A DNA stretch of 64,000 nt from an uncultured Flavobacterium sp. (lineage in GTDB: Bacteria; Bacteroidota; Bacteroidia; Flavobacteriales; Flavobacteriaceae), in NCBI RefSeq assembly GCF_951805225.1, contig NZ_OX638201.1, positions 2,170,001-2,234,000 on the forward strand. The letters run 5' to 3'. Each line of letters starts with the position of its first letter. Positions within the stretch are counted from its first letter, which is position 1. Shown here piece after piece: positions 49,479 to 59,033 of the stretch. The position numbers and the translations under genes were made by a program. The notes below the pieces were generated by a model that saw only the letters and a list, made by a program, of their open reading frames with translations, searched no databases and had not been told where the DNA came from.

Positions 49479-50791
49479 TACCCAAAACAGTTATAGAAAA
49501 AGAAATCAGCGCCTTAAGTACCTCCCTAGCCCCAATCACAGCGCAGATGCATCAGTGGGCGGAAAAAAATATTTTCCTGAAATGGGCGGTGCTCTCAAGG
49601 GGAAAGTTCCATTGTCTGGAATGCACCCATTCGTGGAAGCCTGACAGCCAAAGCCAGTCCTGCAAAAATTATATTAACTGCACCGCCTGTCAGGGCAAAC
49701 TTAAAATGCATCAGCACAATCAGGTGCATTTCAAAGAAATCGAATATTTCGCCCTCACAGATACCTGCTCTGGGTATCAGGTGGTGCGCATCATCTGCTC
49801 GCACAAGAACATGAAAAAGAATTTTCTTCCCGACTATTCCCACACGGAAGTCATGCAGCATTGGATAAATCCAAAAGGGGAAGTGCGCACCATCTCAAGA
49901 AGTACCAATGTTTTTTCCAATGCCTATGATGCATGGCAGTACTATTCTCCTTTGGAAATCCGTCCAAAGGATTTTCAGAACTCCCCAAAATACCGCATCA
50001 ATCCCTACAAGGTTTATCCAAACTTGAAAGTGATTCCCCTTTTGAAAAGAAACGGTTTTAAAAATTCCGTGCACGGCATTGCACCGCAGATACTCTTTAC
50101 CGCCCTGTTAAAGGACTGCATTGCAGAAACCCTTATAAAAAGTTCGCAGACCTCTCTGCTCAAGCATTACCTCACCTCCCATGAACAGCATCTGCGCGAA
50201 AACTGGCAGGCAGTAAAAACCTGCCTTAAACAGCGTTATCAGATTCAGGACATCAAAATTTGGGAGGATTATATTGCCCTGCTCCGATGGTTTAAAAAAG
50301 ACCTCAGCTCCCCTGCTCTTGTCTGCCCTGAAAATTTAGACCAGGCGCATGACAGGCTTGTCGCCAAAAAAAGGGATATACAGCGCAGAAAATATCTTGC
50401 GCAGATGCGTGCTGAAATACAGAAAGCAGAGCCCATTTATGAAAATGATAAAAAACAGTTCTTCGGACTTTCTTTTACCGATAATGACCTTACCGTAAAA
50501 GTCCTTGGCCGTGTGCAGGATTTTCTCTATGAGGGCGACACGCTCCACCACTGCGTATTTACCAATGAGTATTATAAAAAGAAAGATTCGCTGATACTCT
50601 CGGCACAGATTGAAAACAGACCCGTGGAAACCATTGAAATCTCCCTTTCCAAAATGGAAATCATCCAATGCAGGGGGCTTCGCAATAAAACCACTAAATA
50701 TCACAGCAGGATTCTGACGATTATCCGCAGAAATATGCCCGAGATTGCCCGTCGTATGAAGAAACGAAAAAAACAGACGGCTTCCGCCTAG
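49475..50791 (+). CDS. PcfJ-like protein
   Basis: The 438-aa protein has a zinc-ribbon-like CLECTHSW...CKNYINCTACQGKL region (about 48-74), and the typical PcfJ C-terminus GDTLHHCVFTNEYYKKKDSLILSAQI followed by VETIEISLSKMEIIQCRGLRN. PcfJ of pCF10 is a conjugation-linked protein of unclear role. It is coupled to the PcfK-like gene. Confidence 0.85.
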   Translation: MIPKTVIEKEISALSTSLAPITAQMHQWAEKNIFLKWAVLSRGKFHCLECTHSWKPDSQSQSCKNYINCTACQGKLKMHQHNQVHFKEIEYFALTDTCSGYQVVRIICSHKNMKKNFLPDYSHTEVMQHWINPKGEVRTISRSTNVFSNAYDAWQYYSPLEIRPKDFQNSPKYRINPYKVYPNLKVIPLLKRNGFKNSVHGIAPQILFTALLKDCIAETLIKSSQTSLLKHYLTSHEQHLRENWQAVKTCLKQRYQIQDIKIWEDYIALLRWFKKDLSSPALVCPENLDQAHDRLVAKKRDIQRRKYLAQMRAEIQKAEPIYENDKKQFFGLSFTDNDLTVKVLGRVQDFLYEGDTLHHCVFTNEYYKKKDSLILSAQIENRPVETIEISLSKMEIIQCRGLRNKTTKYHSRILTIIRRNMPEIARRMKKRKKQTASA

Positions 50792-50806
50792 CCCATTTTA
50801 CTATTG

Positions 50807-50838
50807 ATACCGCAGATTTTTAACTGCGGTATTTTTTT
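50807..50838 (+). terminator. Intrinsic terminator after the pcfJ-like gene
   Basis: A 9-bp stem ATACCGCAG / CTGCGGTAT with loop ATTTTTAA runs into TTTTTT. Confidence 0.88.
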
Positions 50839-51060
50839 GGTGCGCAGACACTTTAAGGTGCACGGGGGAGTGCTGGCTCAGGGGATATTGTGGAATGTTA
50901 AGTCAATTTCATCACAAAGTTCGGGCACGTCCTTCGGTTCTCCGCAAAAAATTCCCCCATAAATGCAGGGCTGCACTCCTGCTTTATTGCGTTGCTTTCT
51001 GCGTTCGCTCGTCCCTGCCCGCTCAGCGGTGCTGTAATTAATCTTAAAACTACAGCAATT

Positions 51061-51531
51061 ATGAAAAATCAACATCAAAACACAGACTGGCAGAAAGTAT
51101 CAGAAATCGAACTGATCTATAAAACCAAAGTAAAAAGCACTGAAAGACCGTGTATCACTTCTTCCAGAGATGCTTACCGCATACTGCTTGACAGCTGGGA
51201 TCCCGGCAAAATAGAATTCTTTGAGCAGTTCAAAGTGCTGCTGCTCAGCCAGTCCAACAGAGTTCTGGGAATCTACGAGGTTTCCTCAGGAGGCATAGCG
51301 GGAACTGTGGTTGATATGCGCCTGCTTTTCGCGGCAGCCCTGAAAGCCGCCGCCGTCGGGATCATTATCACCCACAACCATCCCTCAGGAAAAACATCAC
51401 CTTCCGAGGCCGATAGAAATATGACCCGAAAAATCCGGGAAGCAGGAAAACTGCTGGATATTCCACTGCTCGACCACCTGATCGTAACACCCGAAACCTA
51501 CTACTCTTTTGCAGATGAAGGCGCCCTTTAA
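51061..51531 (+). CDS. RadC-family JAB-domain protein
   Basis: Start set at ATG 51061 (156 aa), which follows a GC-rich non-coding stretch; the frame continues upstream but is unlike protein. The JAB/MPN+ metal site is THNHPSGKTSPSEAD, with His105, His107 and Asp118 intact. RadC-like proteins on mobile elements are DNA-metabolism factors of unresolved function. The 230 bp upstream have GC-rich short repeats and no other gene. Confidence 0.88.
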   Translation: MKNQHQNTDWQKVSEIELIYKTKVKSTERPCITSSRDAYRILLDSWDPGKIEFFEQFKVLLLSQSNRVLGIYEVSSGGIAGTVVDMRLLFAAALKAAAVGIIITHNHPSGKTSPSEADRNMTRKIREAGKLLDIPLLDHLIVTPETYYSFADEGAL

Positions 51532-51589
51532 GGGCGTTTCCATCTTTCATGCCCTTGTGCTGTTCTGGTTTTTTAAGTAATTTTGCCCT

Positions 51590-51829
51590 ATGAATCATGA
51601 AGAAATAAAACGATATTTTGAGAACAATCCGCCGCCGAAGGAAGTAGAGTGGACCGAATGGGCGAAGATTACTGACACTCAGGTTTTCCTCAACAGCTGT
51701 TATACCACCATCAAAAATTTTAACGGCCCGATAGACCGCTGCCCGGCATGGTGGCATTTAAGGGATTTTTACATTCTGATGAAAAAAACAGCAGGCCAGC
51801 CGATCGGCGAAGAACCTGCGTCAGAATAA
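51590..51829 (+). CDS. Small DUF6965-like protein
   Basis: The 79-aa protein has EIKRYFENNPPPKEVEWTEWAKITD at its start and CPAWWHLRDFYILM near its end, a pattern I associate with DUF6965. It is soluble. A second, broken copy of the same gene lies at 57811-58074. Confidence 0.7.
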   Translation: MNHEEIKRYFENNPPPKEVEWTEWAKITDTQVFLNSCYTTIKNFNGPIDRCPAWWHLRDFYILMKKTAGQPIGEEPASE

Positions 51830-51860
51830 TTCTGATCCTTCCGTAAATTCTTAATAAAGG

Positions 51861-51893
51861 AAAAAAGCACCGATTTGGGTGCTTTTTTTATGA
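51861..51893 (+). terminator. Intrinsic terminator before dinB
   Basis: The stem AAAAAGCACC / GGGTGCTTTTT with loop GATTT ends in seven T. Confidence 0.88.
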
Positions 51894-51998
51894 CCCGAAA
51901 AATAAGGCTTTTTTATTTTTGTTATTATTTAGAACATTTTATTTTAAAAAATTGTCGCCATCTGTACTAATTTTGATGGGTATAAAATGATTAAGATT

Positions 51999-53180
51999 AT
52001 GAGCAGGGCAATTGTACACATCGACATGAACACGTTTTTCGTATCCTGCGAAAGACTGACAAATTCTGAACTTAACGGCATACCGCTTATCATTGGAGGC
52101 GGTGAGAGAGGCGTTGTGGCTTCCTGCTCTTACGAAGCCCGAAAATTCGGCGTGCGCTCGGCCATGCCGATCCATATGGCCATGAAGCTCTGCCCTCAGG
52201 CAAAAATTATGAAAGGAGATATGGAACTCTATTCCAGGCTTTCACACGACATTACAGAAATCATTCAGGAAAAAGCGCCCGTGGTGGAAAAAGCCAGCAT
52301 CGATGAATTTTATCTGGACATCACAGGCATGGATAAATTCTATGGCAGCTACAGATGGACCGATGAGCTCGCCCAGCGCATCACAAAAGAAACCGGCCTT
52401 CCCCTCACCTTTGCGCTTTCGGTGAACAAAACCGTTTCGAAAATCGGCACAGGGGAAGGAAAACAGAAACAGAACCTTGAAATTCCCGAGCATCTGGTGC
52501 AGTCTTTTTTAAATCCGCTCTCCATCAGAAAAATTCCGATGGTCGGCCAGAAAACCTTTGAGCTTCTTTCCCGGATCGGAATCCGCACCATTCAGACACT
52601 CTCTGAAATGCCTGCCGAATCCCTGCAGCAGATGATCGGCAAAAACGGCACCGAGCTCTGGAAAAAAGCCAATGGAATTGACAACAATCCTGTAGAGCCT
52701 TACACGGAAAGAAAATCAATTTCAACCGAACATACCTTTTCACAGGACACCATTGATGTATTAAAATTAAACAGGATCCTTCAGGGCATGGTGGAGAAAC
52801 TGGCTTATCAGCTGCGCGCCGAGCAGTGGCTCACCTCAACGGTGACCGTCAAGATAAGATACGCCAATTTTGATACCGAAACCAAACAGTCCAGAGTCCA
52901 GTACACCTCAGCGGATCATCTTCTGACCCAGACAGTGACAGATCTCTTTACCAAGCTCTACCAGCGCCGCATGAGGCTGCGCCTGATCGGAGTGCGCTTC
53001 AGCGGCCTTGTCAGGGGAACCTATCAGATCGACCTTTTCAATGATACCGAGGAAATGCTTTCCCTTTATCAGGCTATGGACAGAATGAAGACCCGTTACG
53101 GCTTTGATGCCGTGATGAGATGCGCCGGCGCATCTTTCAAACCCAACAATAAAGACGAAATTTTAAAACGCAAAAAATAA
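51999..53180 (+). CDS. dinB: Y-family DNA polymerase (DinB/Pol IV-like)
   Basis: ATG 51999 (393 aa) gives the usual start MSRAIVHIDMNTFFVSCERL; ATG 51987 is also possible. The catalytic residues sit in HIDMNTFF and SIDEFYLD (the palm acids), followed by thumb and little-finger domains with RKSISTEHTFSQD. Such enzymes bypass DNA damage at the cost of mutation. It is followed by a DnaE-type gene at 3 bp. Confidence 0.93.
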   Translation: MSRAIVHIDMNTFFVSCERLTNSELNGIPLIIGGGERGVVASCSYEARKFGVRSAMPIHMAMKLCPQAKIMKGDMELYSRLSHDITEIIQEKAPVVEKASIDEFYLDITGMDKFYGSYRWTDELAQRITKETGLPLTFALSVNKTVSKIGTGEGKQKQNLEIPEHLVQSFLNPLSIRKIPMVGQKTFELLSRIGIRTIQTLSEMPAESLQQMIGKNGTELWKKANGIDNNPVEPYTERKSISTEHTFSQDTIDVLKLNRILQGMVEKLAYQLRAEQWLTSTVTVKIRYANFDTETKQSRVQYTSADHLLTQTVTDLFTKLYQRRMRLRLIGVRFSGLVRGTYQIDLFNDTEEMLSLYQAMDRMKTRYGFDAVMRCAGASFKPNNKDEILKRKK

Positions 53181-53183
53181 ATC

Positions 53184-56100
53184 ATGTTTCTCAACTGCCA
53201 CACTTTTCATTCCCTGCGCTACGGCACTATTCCGCTGGATGATCTGATAAAACAGGCAGCCCAATACGGCATTACTGTTGCGGCTTTAACCGACATTAAT
53301 ACCGTAACAGGGATTTATGATTTTATAAAAGGCTGTGAAGCCTCAGGCATAAAACCGCTTGTTGGGATAGAATTCCGCTGCAGGCACAAATTGCGATATA
53401 TCGGTCTTGCAAAAAATGCTGCAGGACTTGCCCAGATGAACCGCTTTCTGACCGATCATAATTTCAGCGGAAATCCCCTGCCGGAAAAGGCACCTTCTTT
53501 TGAATCGGTTTATTTTATCTATACGCTGGAAAATGCGCCTGCAGAGCTCGGCGAAAACGAATTTATCGGCATCCAGCCTGACCAGCTCGGCAGGCTTTTT
53601 ATGCCAGAACTTAAAAAGAAGATTTCCAAAATGGTTATCCTACAGCCTGTGGTATTTCGTACCAAAAGGGAATACAATCTGCACAGGATTCTGCGCGCTG
53701 TTGACCTCAACGAGCTTTTGTCCAAACTTGGGACTGATGACTGCTGCAGAAAATCGGATATGATGATGCCCGAAGCAGAACTTACCGCCCTGTATAAAGA
53801 TTATCCCGAGATCATCCAGAATACCCGATACATCATCGAGCACTGTAATTTTAAATATGATTTCGAGAGTCCGAAAAACAAAAAGCATTATACCAAAAAT
53901 AAAAAAGGAGACATTGCCCTTTTAACCACCCTTGCCGAAGAAGGTTTGGTCTGGCGCTACGGGCGCCATAATGACCAGGCAAAAGCACGTGTGGAAAAAG
54001 AGCTTAAAGTGATAAATGACCTTGAATTTAGCGGCTATTTTCTCATCACCTGGGATATCATACGCTACAGTAACAGCCGCGGTTTCCTGCATATCGGAAG
54101 GGGCTCGGGCGCCAACAGTATTATTGCCTACTGTCTGGGAATTACAGACATCTGCCCTTTGGAACTTGACCTGTATTTCGAGCGGTTCCTGAATGAGAAC
54201 CGCAAGAGCCCTCCCGATTTTGACATCGACTGGAGCTGGAAAGAGCGTGATGTAATCCTGAAATACATCTTCGACCGATACGGTTATGAGAATGTAGCTT
54301 TCTGCGGCACCAATGTAGAATTCAAATATCGCTCCATTTTCCGGGAAGTCGGCAAGGTTTTCGGACTGCCGAAAGACGAGCTTGACTTGCTGGCCAAAAA
54401 TCCCATGAAATTCCATCAGCTCAATTCCATTGTCAAGCTGGTTCAGGAATACGGCATGATGCTCGAGAAATATCCCAATATGCGCAGTATGCATTCCTGC
54501 GGGATCCTGATCTCGGAAGAACCGCTGACCAATTACACGCCGCTGGAAATGCCCCCTAAAGGTTTTCCAATTGTACTTTTTGATATGCACACCGCTGAGG
54601 ATATCGGATTTGAAAAATTTGATATCCTCAGCCAGAGAGGGATTGGCCATATTGATGATACGGTAAAACTAATTGAGAAAAACAGAGGCCTTCGAATCAA
54701 TATTCGGGACACCTCATTATCAAAAAACGAGCAGTCAGCCAACAAATTTCTGGCAGAAGGAAGGACAATAGGATGCTTTTACATTGAAAGCCCTGCCATG
54801 CGCGGCCTATTGCGCCGCCTGAAATGTGACAATTACAAGACACTTGTCGCCGCCTCTTCCATTATCCGCCCGGGAGTGGCACAGTCCGGAATGATGAAGG
54901 AATATATCTTCCGCCATAACAACCCGTCAAAATTTGAATATTTCCATCCGGTTTTTGAAAAGGAACTCGGAGAAACCTACGGCATTATGGTGTATCAGGA
55001 AGACGTGATCAAAATTGCCCTGCATTACGGCGGACTGTCAGCTGCCGACGGAGATATCTTAAGGCGTGCCATGTCAGGAAAAGGACGCTCAAAAGCCGCT
55101 TTGCAGAAAGTAAAGGACGATTTCTTTATTTCAGCCGCCGCAAAAGGGCATCCCGAAGCGCTGAGCCATGAAATCTACCGCCAGATCGAGTCCTTTGCAG
55201 GCTATTCCTTCTGCAAGGCGCACTCGGCATCCTATGCCGTTGAAAGCTACCAAAGCCTTTACCTCAAGGTGCACTACCCTATTGAGTTTATGGTTGCCGT
55301 GATCAATAATCAGGGAGGTTTTTACAGAACTGAAATCTATGTGCACGAAGCCAGAATGGCCGGCGCTGTTATCCACACTCCCTGCGTAAATAAAAGCGTA
55401 TATGAAACTGCTCTTTACGGCAAAGATATTTATCTGGGTTTTATGCACCTGCAGGGCCTGGATTCCAAGCTCTCGCAGTTCATTTCTTTTGAACGCGAAA
55501 GAAACGGCGTTTATAAATCACTGGAGGATTTCATAAACAGGGTTCCGATGGGCATTGAGAATGTAAAGGTGCTTATTTTCATCGGCGCTTTCCGCTTTAC
55601 GGGAAAAACCAAAAATCAGCTGCTGGTTCAGGTAAGCCTTTTGATGAATAATTTCAAGCCTGAAAACCGAGGGCTTATGCTCATTGAGCAGCCCGCAAAA
55701 GAGTTCAAGCTGCCGGTTCTGGAGCGCTCGGTATTTGAAGATGCCTTTGATGAAATCGAGCTTTTGAATTTCCCCGTATCCTGCACCGTTTTTGATCTGC
55801 TCCAGACCAGACACCGGGGGGATATTATGGTGCGCGACCTTCTGAAATACCATAAAAAACAGGTCCGCATGCTGGCTTACCTGATCTCGACCAAGCAGGT
55901 GCCGACCAAAAGGGGCAATATGTATTTCGGTACATGGATCGACCATGAAGGAGCGTATTTTGATACGGCGCATTTTCCTGACAGCCTCATAAATAATCCT
56001 TTTCAAGGAGGCGGCTGCTACCTGCTTTTGGGGACCGTGGAAATTGACTATCATTTCCCGACCATCACCATTTCCAGAATGGCGAAAATGCCTTTCATTC

Positions 56101-56237
56101 CTGATCCCAGATATTCGGACTCCTACAAGAGGTATACAACCCAGCACAACATCAAACAGGATGTCAGCAGCACCCACCGCCAGCCTTATCCGCAGGAGCA
56201 CGAAATTAATCTGCCGCGCCACAGAATGAAATTTTGA
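53184..56237 (+). CDS. dnaE: DNA polymerase III alpha-type polymerase (compact DnaE)
   Basis: The 1017-aa protein has an N-terminal PHP domain (about 1-170; HTFHSLRYGTI, AALTDINTV), the polymerase domain with PDFDID at 344-349 holding the catalytic acids, and a tudor/OB-like C-terminus. It is shorter than replicative DnaE1 (over 1,100 aa) and pairs with DinB, as in DnaE2-type translesion cassettes. No imuA gene is next to it. Confidence 0.92.
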   Translation: MFLNCHTFHSLRYGTIPLDDLIKQAAQYGITVAALTDINTVTGIYDFIKGCEASGIKPLVGIEFRCRHKLRYIGLAKNAAGLAQMNRFLTDHNFSGNPLPEKAPSFESVYFIYTLENAPAELGENEFIGIQPDQLGRLFMPELKKKISKMVILQPVVFRTKREYNLHRILRAVDLNELLSKLGTDDCCRKSDMMMPEAELTALYKDYPEIIQNTRYIIEHCNFKYDFESPKNKKHYTKNKKGDIALLTTLAEEGLVWRYGRHNDQAKARVEKELKVINDLEFSGYFLITWDIIRYSNSRGFLHIGRGSGANSIIAYCLGITDICPLELDLYFERFLNENRKSPPDFDIDWSWKERDVILKYIFDRYGYENVAFCGTNVEFKYRSIFREVGKVFGLPKDELDLLAKNPMKFHQLNSIVKLVQEYGMMLEKYPNMRSMHSCGILISEEPLTNYTPLEMPPKGFPIVLFDMHTAEDIGFEKFDILSQRGIGHIDDTVKLIEKNRGLRINIRDTSLSKNEQSANKFLAEGRTIGCFYIESPAMRGLLRRLKCDNYKTLVAASSIIRPGVAQSGMMKEYIFRHNNPSKFEYFHPVFEKELGETYGIMVYQEDVIKIALHYGGLSAADGDILRRAMSGKGRSKAALQKVKDDFFISAAAKGHPEALSHEIYRQIESFAGYSFCKAHSASYAVESYQSLYLKVHYPIEFMVAVINNQGGFYRTEIYVHEARMAGAVIHTPCVNKSVYETALYGKDIYLGFMHLQGLDSKLSQFISFERERNGVYKSLEDFINRVPMGIENVKVLIFIGAFRFTGKTKNQLLVQVSLLMNNFKPENRGLMLIEQPAKEFKLPVLERSVFEDAFDEIELLNFPVSCTVFDLLQTRHRGDIMVRDLLKYHKKQVRMLAYLISTKQVPTKRGNMYFGTWIDHEGAYFDTAHFPDSLINNPFQGGGCYLLLGTVEIDYHFPTITISRMAKMPFIPDPRYSDSYKRYTTQHNIKQDVSSTHRQPYPQEHEINLPRHRMKF

Positions 56238-56527
56238 AGGTTTATTTATGTAAAGTCCTAATAATGAATTAAATTTGATAGAGAAGCAAGAAAAGGAAAA
56301 GAAAAATAAGCATAAAGCACATCAGTTTTCTGCTGTTTCTTTTCCAAAGCTTTTGCTTTCGCTTTTCATTTTGTTTTATAAGTCTTTCAATGCGTTTGAT
56401 GTCTATTGGGTAAGATTCCATAAGATCGTTTTGCCAAACTTAAGCGCAATGAAAAAAATAAAAGCCCCTTTAATGATATATTAGTATCAGAATAAGACAT
56501 TTTTAAACAGCCTTAAAACGGAAAATT
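56238..56527. other. 290-bp gap without a convincing gene
   Basis: A 69-codon ORF (56275-56484) is basic and low-complexity at its start and looks spurious. No promoter or hairpin is clear. Confidence 0.45.
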
Positions 56528-57154
56528 ATGTGTTATTATACCCAGCAGAATGCCTCGATAGAAGATCTAAAAAGACGCTTTAATGCAGAACTCGACAATG
56601 AGGAGACTTATCTGCAGTCGGATTTTATAAATGGGTTTTCACACCCTAACATTCCTGTAATACTCAATTCCTCTCCGCACCTTATCACAACGGATTATAC
56701 TTGGGGGCTTCTGCCTTCCTGGGCAAAAGACATTGAGTTTAGAAAAAATACCCTTAATGCCCGCATTGAATCCATTGACGAGAAAGCATCCTTCAAAAAT
56801 ATAACCCATAACCGATGCCTGATAATTGCTTCGGCTTATTATGAATGGCACTGGAATGATGAAAAAGGAAAAAGCAAGGACAAGTACCAAATCAATTCGC
56901 AGGATGATGAAATCTTCACCTTTGCAGGCTTGTACTCAACATGGACTGATCCGGTAACGGATGAGATCAAAAATACCTACACCATGGTGACAACTAAGGC
57001 CAATAAAATAATGGATTTTGTACACAATCATAAACACAGGATGCCTATAATGCTTAAAAAGCAGGATGAAACGGCATGGCTGGACCAGTCTGTTGCCATC
57101 ACCGAATTTGCCTTTCCCTACGAAGGAAACTTAATCGCATTGCCGTCAAATTAA
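56528..57154 (+). CDS. SRAP (SOS response-associated peptidase; HMCES/YedK-like) protein
   Basis: The 208-aa protein begins Met-Cys: Cys2 is the catalytic residue that links to abasic DNA. Asn77 (TLNARIES), Glu106 (AYYEW) and His170 (KHRMPIML) complete the known active site. Such proteins shield abasic sites in single-stranded DNA, fitting ICE transfer and the mutagenic polymerases beside it. Confidence 0.93.
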   Translation: MCYYTQQNASIEDLKRRFNAELDNEETYLQSDFINGFSHPNIPVILNSSPHLITTDYTWGLLPSWAKDIEFRKNTLNARIESIDEKASFKNITHNRCLIIASAYYEWHWNDEKGKSKDKYQINSQDDEIFTFAGLYSTWTDPVTDEIKNTYTMVTTKANKIMDFVHNHKHRMPIMLKKQDETAWLDQSVAITEFAFPYEGNLIALPSN

Positions 57155-57164
57155 TAGTGACTTT

Positions 57165-57605
57165 ATGAAACAGGATATCGATTATTTCAATGGCATGAGC
57201 ACCGAAGATCTGCTTAATAGATTTATGCAGAAGCTGTATTCCAAGACAGAATTCATACAATATAATGACCCTGATGATTTTTTCGATCCGGAACAGGAAT
57301 ACGGAAATCACATAACACAATGCATTGCTGAAGAAAGAGATTTTATACGAGAATTAATCCTTAGTGCATCCGCTGAAGCTGGCACAATATTAACTGACGA
57401 GCAGATTGAAGAAATGGTGCAGCAGAAAAGAGAAGAGATCAACAAGCACAAACGGACCGGATCGGCAATCGAAGACTATATTGAAAAGGTTTCAGTTATC
57501 TATATCGATCCTGTGTCTGAATGCAGCCAGAAATACCTTGTGATGCGTTGGTCATGCAGATTTTGGAAATTTATAAAATCATTATTCAGTAGAGAAGTGC
57601 CTTAA
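57165..57605 (+). CDS. Hypothetical ICE protein
   Basis: The 146-aa protein is soluble and acidic, with helical segments (DLLNRFMQKLYSKTEFI; DEQIEEMVQQKREEINKHK) and a basic C-terminal end with aromatic residues (RWSCRFWKFIKSLF). No family is recognised. It is 10 bp after the SRAP gene, so co-transcription is likely. Confidence 0.6.
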   Translation: MKQDIDYFNGMSTEDLLNRFMQKLYSKTEFIQYNDPDDFFDPEQEYGNHITQCIAEERDFIRELILSASAEAGTILTDEQIEEMVQQKREEINKHKRTGSAIEDYIEKVSVIYIDPVSECSQKYLVMRWSCRFWKFIKSLFSREVP

Positions 57606-57810
57606 TTAAAACCATTTCCAAAATGGAATAAAAGAAAACTGCTAACTCCTCATCCTACATATTATATGAACCATACAAGACATTGAATACACAATGCAAT
57701 TCGGTGAATCTGAGATGCCATTAGAAAAATAACATTGGAACAAGAAAAATACTGTTCCGGTAAAGCCGCCAGGCCTTGAAGATTCTGTGCTTTTTGCTTA
57801 ATTTTGTAAC

Positions 57811-58074
57811 TTGACACCCGAAGAAATAAAACGCTATTTTGAAAATATTTCTCCTCCCCAGGCATTCGACTGGAAACCCTGCTCAAAAATTACCGATTCT
57901 CAGCTCTTTCTAAAAAGCTGCTAAATCGGTATTAATAATTTTAATGGACCTGTTGAGAGATGTCCCGCATGGTGGCACCTTAAAGATTTTACCTTCACAT
58001 AAAAACGAAGTCAGGCTGCCGAGAAGAGCGTAGAAAATAAACCGGAAATAGTATTGGAAGAAACCGGCTCTTAG
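57811..58074 (+). pseudogene. Decayed copy of the DUF6965-like gene
   Basis: From a TTG start, the frame gives LTPEEIKRYFENISPP then KITDSQLFLKSC, followed by TAA where the intact copy at 51590 has TAT (Tyr), then INNFNGPVERCPAWWHLKDF and a further stop. It is a paralogue with at least two stops. The surroundings (57,606-58,239) have no other gene. Confidence 0.75.
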
Positions 58075-58239
58075 AAGAGGCAGCATTTTAAGGTTAAAAA
58101 GCCCAATATTTACTTAAAAAAAATGAGCACACAAATTCTTAAACATTATATTTAGAAAATGCAAGCTGTGATTATACCGCTTTTTTTTGGTTTTATTTTA
58201 GCTCAATGCACTGAGCATGCAGATAATCTGCGATCAAAA

Positions 58240-58695
58240 CTAAATAAGAAGAAATTTTCTTTTTTCTCTTAAAGAAGAAGTAAGGTTCATAGTCAGGATT
58301 TCCTTAAGCAGGGATTTAAGTTTTTCAAATGAACTGGGTTTGACCGCGTAAAATGTAGCTCCCAGTTCCAATGCTTTCTGAATATTTTCAGGGTCATTGC
58401 TGGTGGAAAACATGATAATATTTACTTCTTTTAAACTCCCCTTATGGTTTCTTATTTCTTCCAGGCATTCAAAACCTGATTTGCGGGGCATATTGATATC
58501 AAGAAAAATAAACTCAGGAAGCTCTGCTGCTGAGAGGGTAAGCACATTATCGATAAGGTCCATACCATCCTCAGCTACTTTAAGGATCATATCGGGATCA
58601 ATTTCGCTAATTGCATCAATAAAAAAATCCCTGTCGTCAATGTCATCATCGGCTAAGTAAATATATCTCTGGGCATTCTTTAAGTTAACAGCCAT
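58240..58695 (-). CDS. Single-domain response regulator (CheY-like) A
   Basis: I choose ATG 58695 (151 aa, MAVNLKNAQRYIYLADDD), since the upstream frame lacks receiver sequence. The receiver has the acid pair DDD (16-18), phospho-acceptor Asp66 in FIFLDINMP, the Thr/Ser signature FSTSND and Lys in VKPSS. No output domain is present, so it may signal by protein interaction. No kinase gene is adjacent; the closest is at 60,037. Confidence 0.85.
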   Translation of the reverse strand: MAVNLKNAQRYIYLADDDIDDRDFFIDAISEIDPDMILKVAEDGMDLIDNVLTLSAAELPEFIFLDINMPRKSGFECLEEIRNHKGSLKEVNIIMFSTSNDPENIQKALELGATFYAVKPSSFEKLKSLLKEILTMNLTSSLREKRKFLLI

Positions 58696-59033
58696 AGGCA
58701 AAAAATTGTATGATATGAAACGTAATTTATCGAATGCAAAATCGTATCCTAATTTACAGATCCGGGTAGATTTAAAAGTTAAGGAAATTATTTCATTAAT
58801 GAGATTTTGAGAAAACAAATATAGTTCATATTTTGGAAAAAACACATTAAAAAAACTTTTTACATATTCCTAATCTGACTCCGTGTCAGAGAAAAAATGA
58901 TTAAATAAACTATTATAAATCAGGAACTAAATAGCTTTAAAATTTCTAACAATCTGTAATGATAAAAGATGTTCATTACGCTGACAATAGCGACAATTCT
59001 TATAAAGTGGACAAGCAGATGATTCGCGAACAT

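Larger units (their letters stand above)
13755..58080. mobile_element. Integrative and conjugative element (CTnDOT/Bacteroidota type), right end uncertain
   Basis: An integrase next to tRNA-Tyr, a tra operon, oriT-like DNA, a relaxase, a coupling protein, SSB and PcfJ/PcfK-like genes together define an ICE with a large cargo island. Base composition is visibly less AT-rich here than in the flanks. The left end lies between 13755 and the integrase. No copy of the tRNA 3' end was found up to 64,000, so the given right end is only where ICE-type genes stop; the true end may be near 62.6 kb or beyond the window. Confidence 0.75.

Noticed and set aside
53922..54650. 242-codon ORF antisense to dnaE
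   Set aside because: The reverse frame of a strongly coding gene; length is explained by codon bias of dnaE.
55518..56222. 234-codon ORF antisense to dnaE
   Set aside because: Same reason; no domain and no promoter.
56275..56484. 69-codon ORF between dnaE and the SRAP gene
   Set aside because: Lysine-run start and random-looking sequence; no coupling to neighbours.
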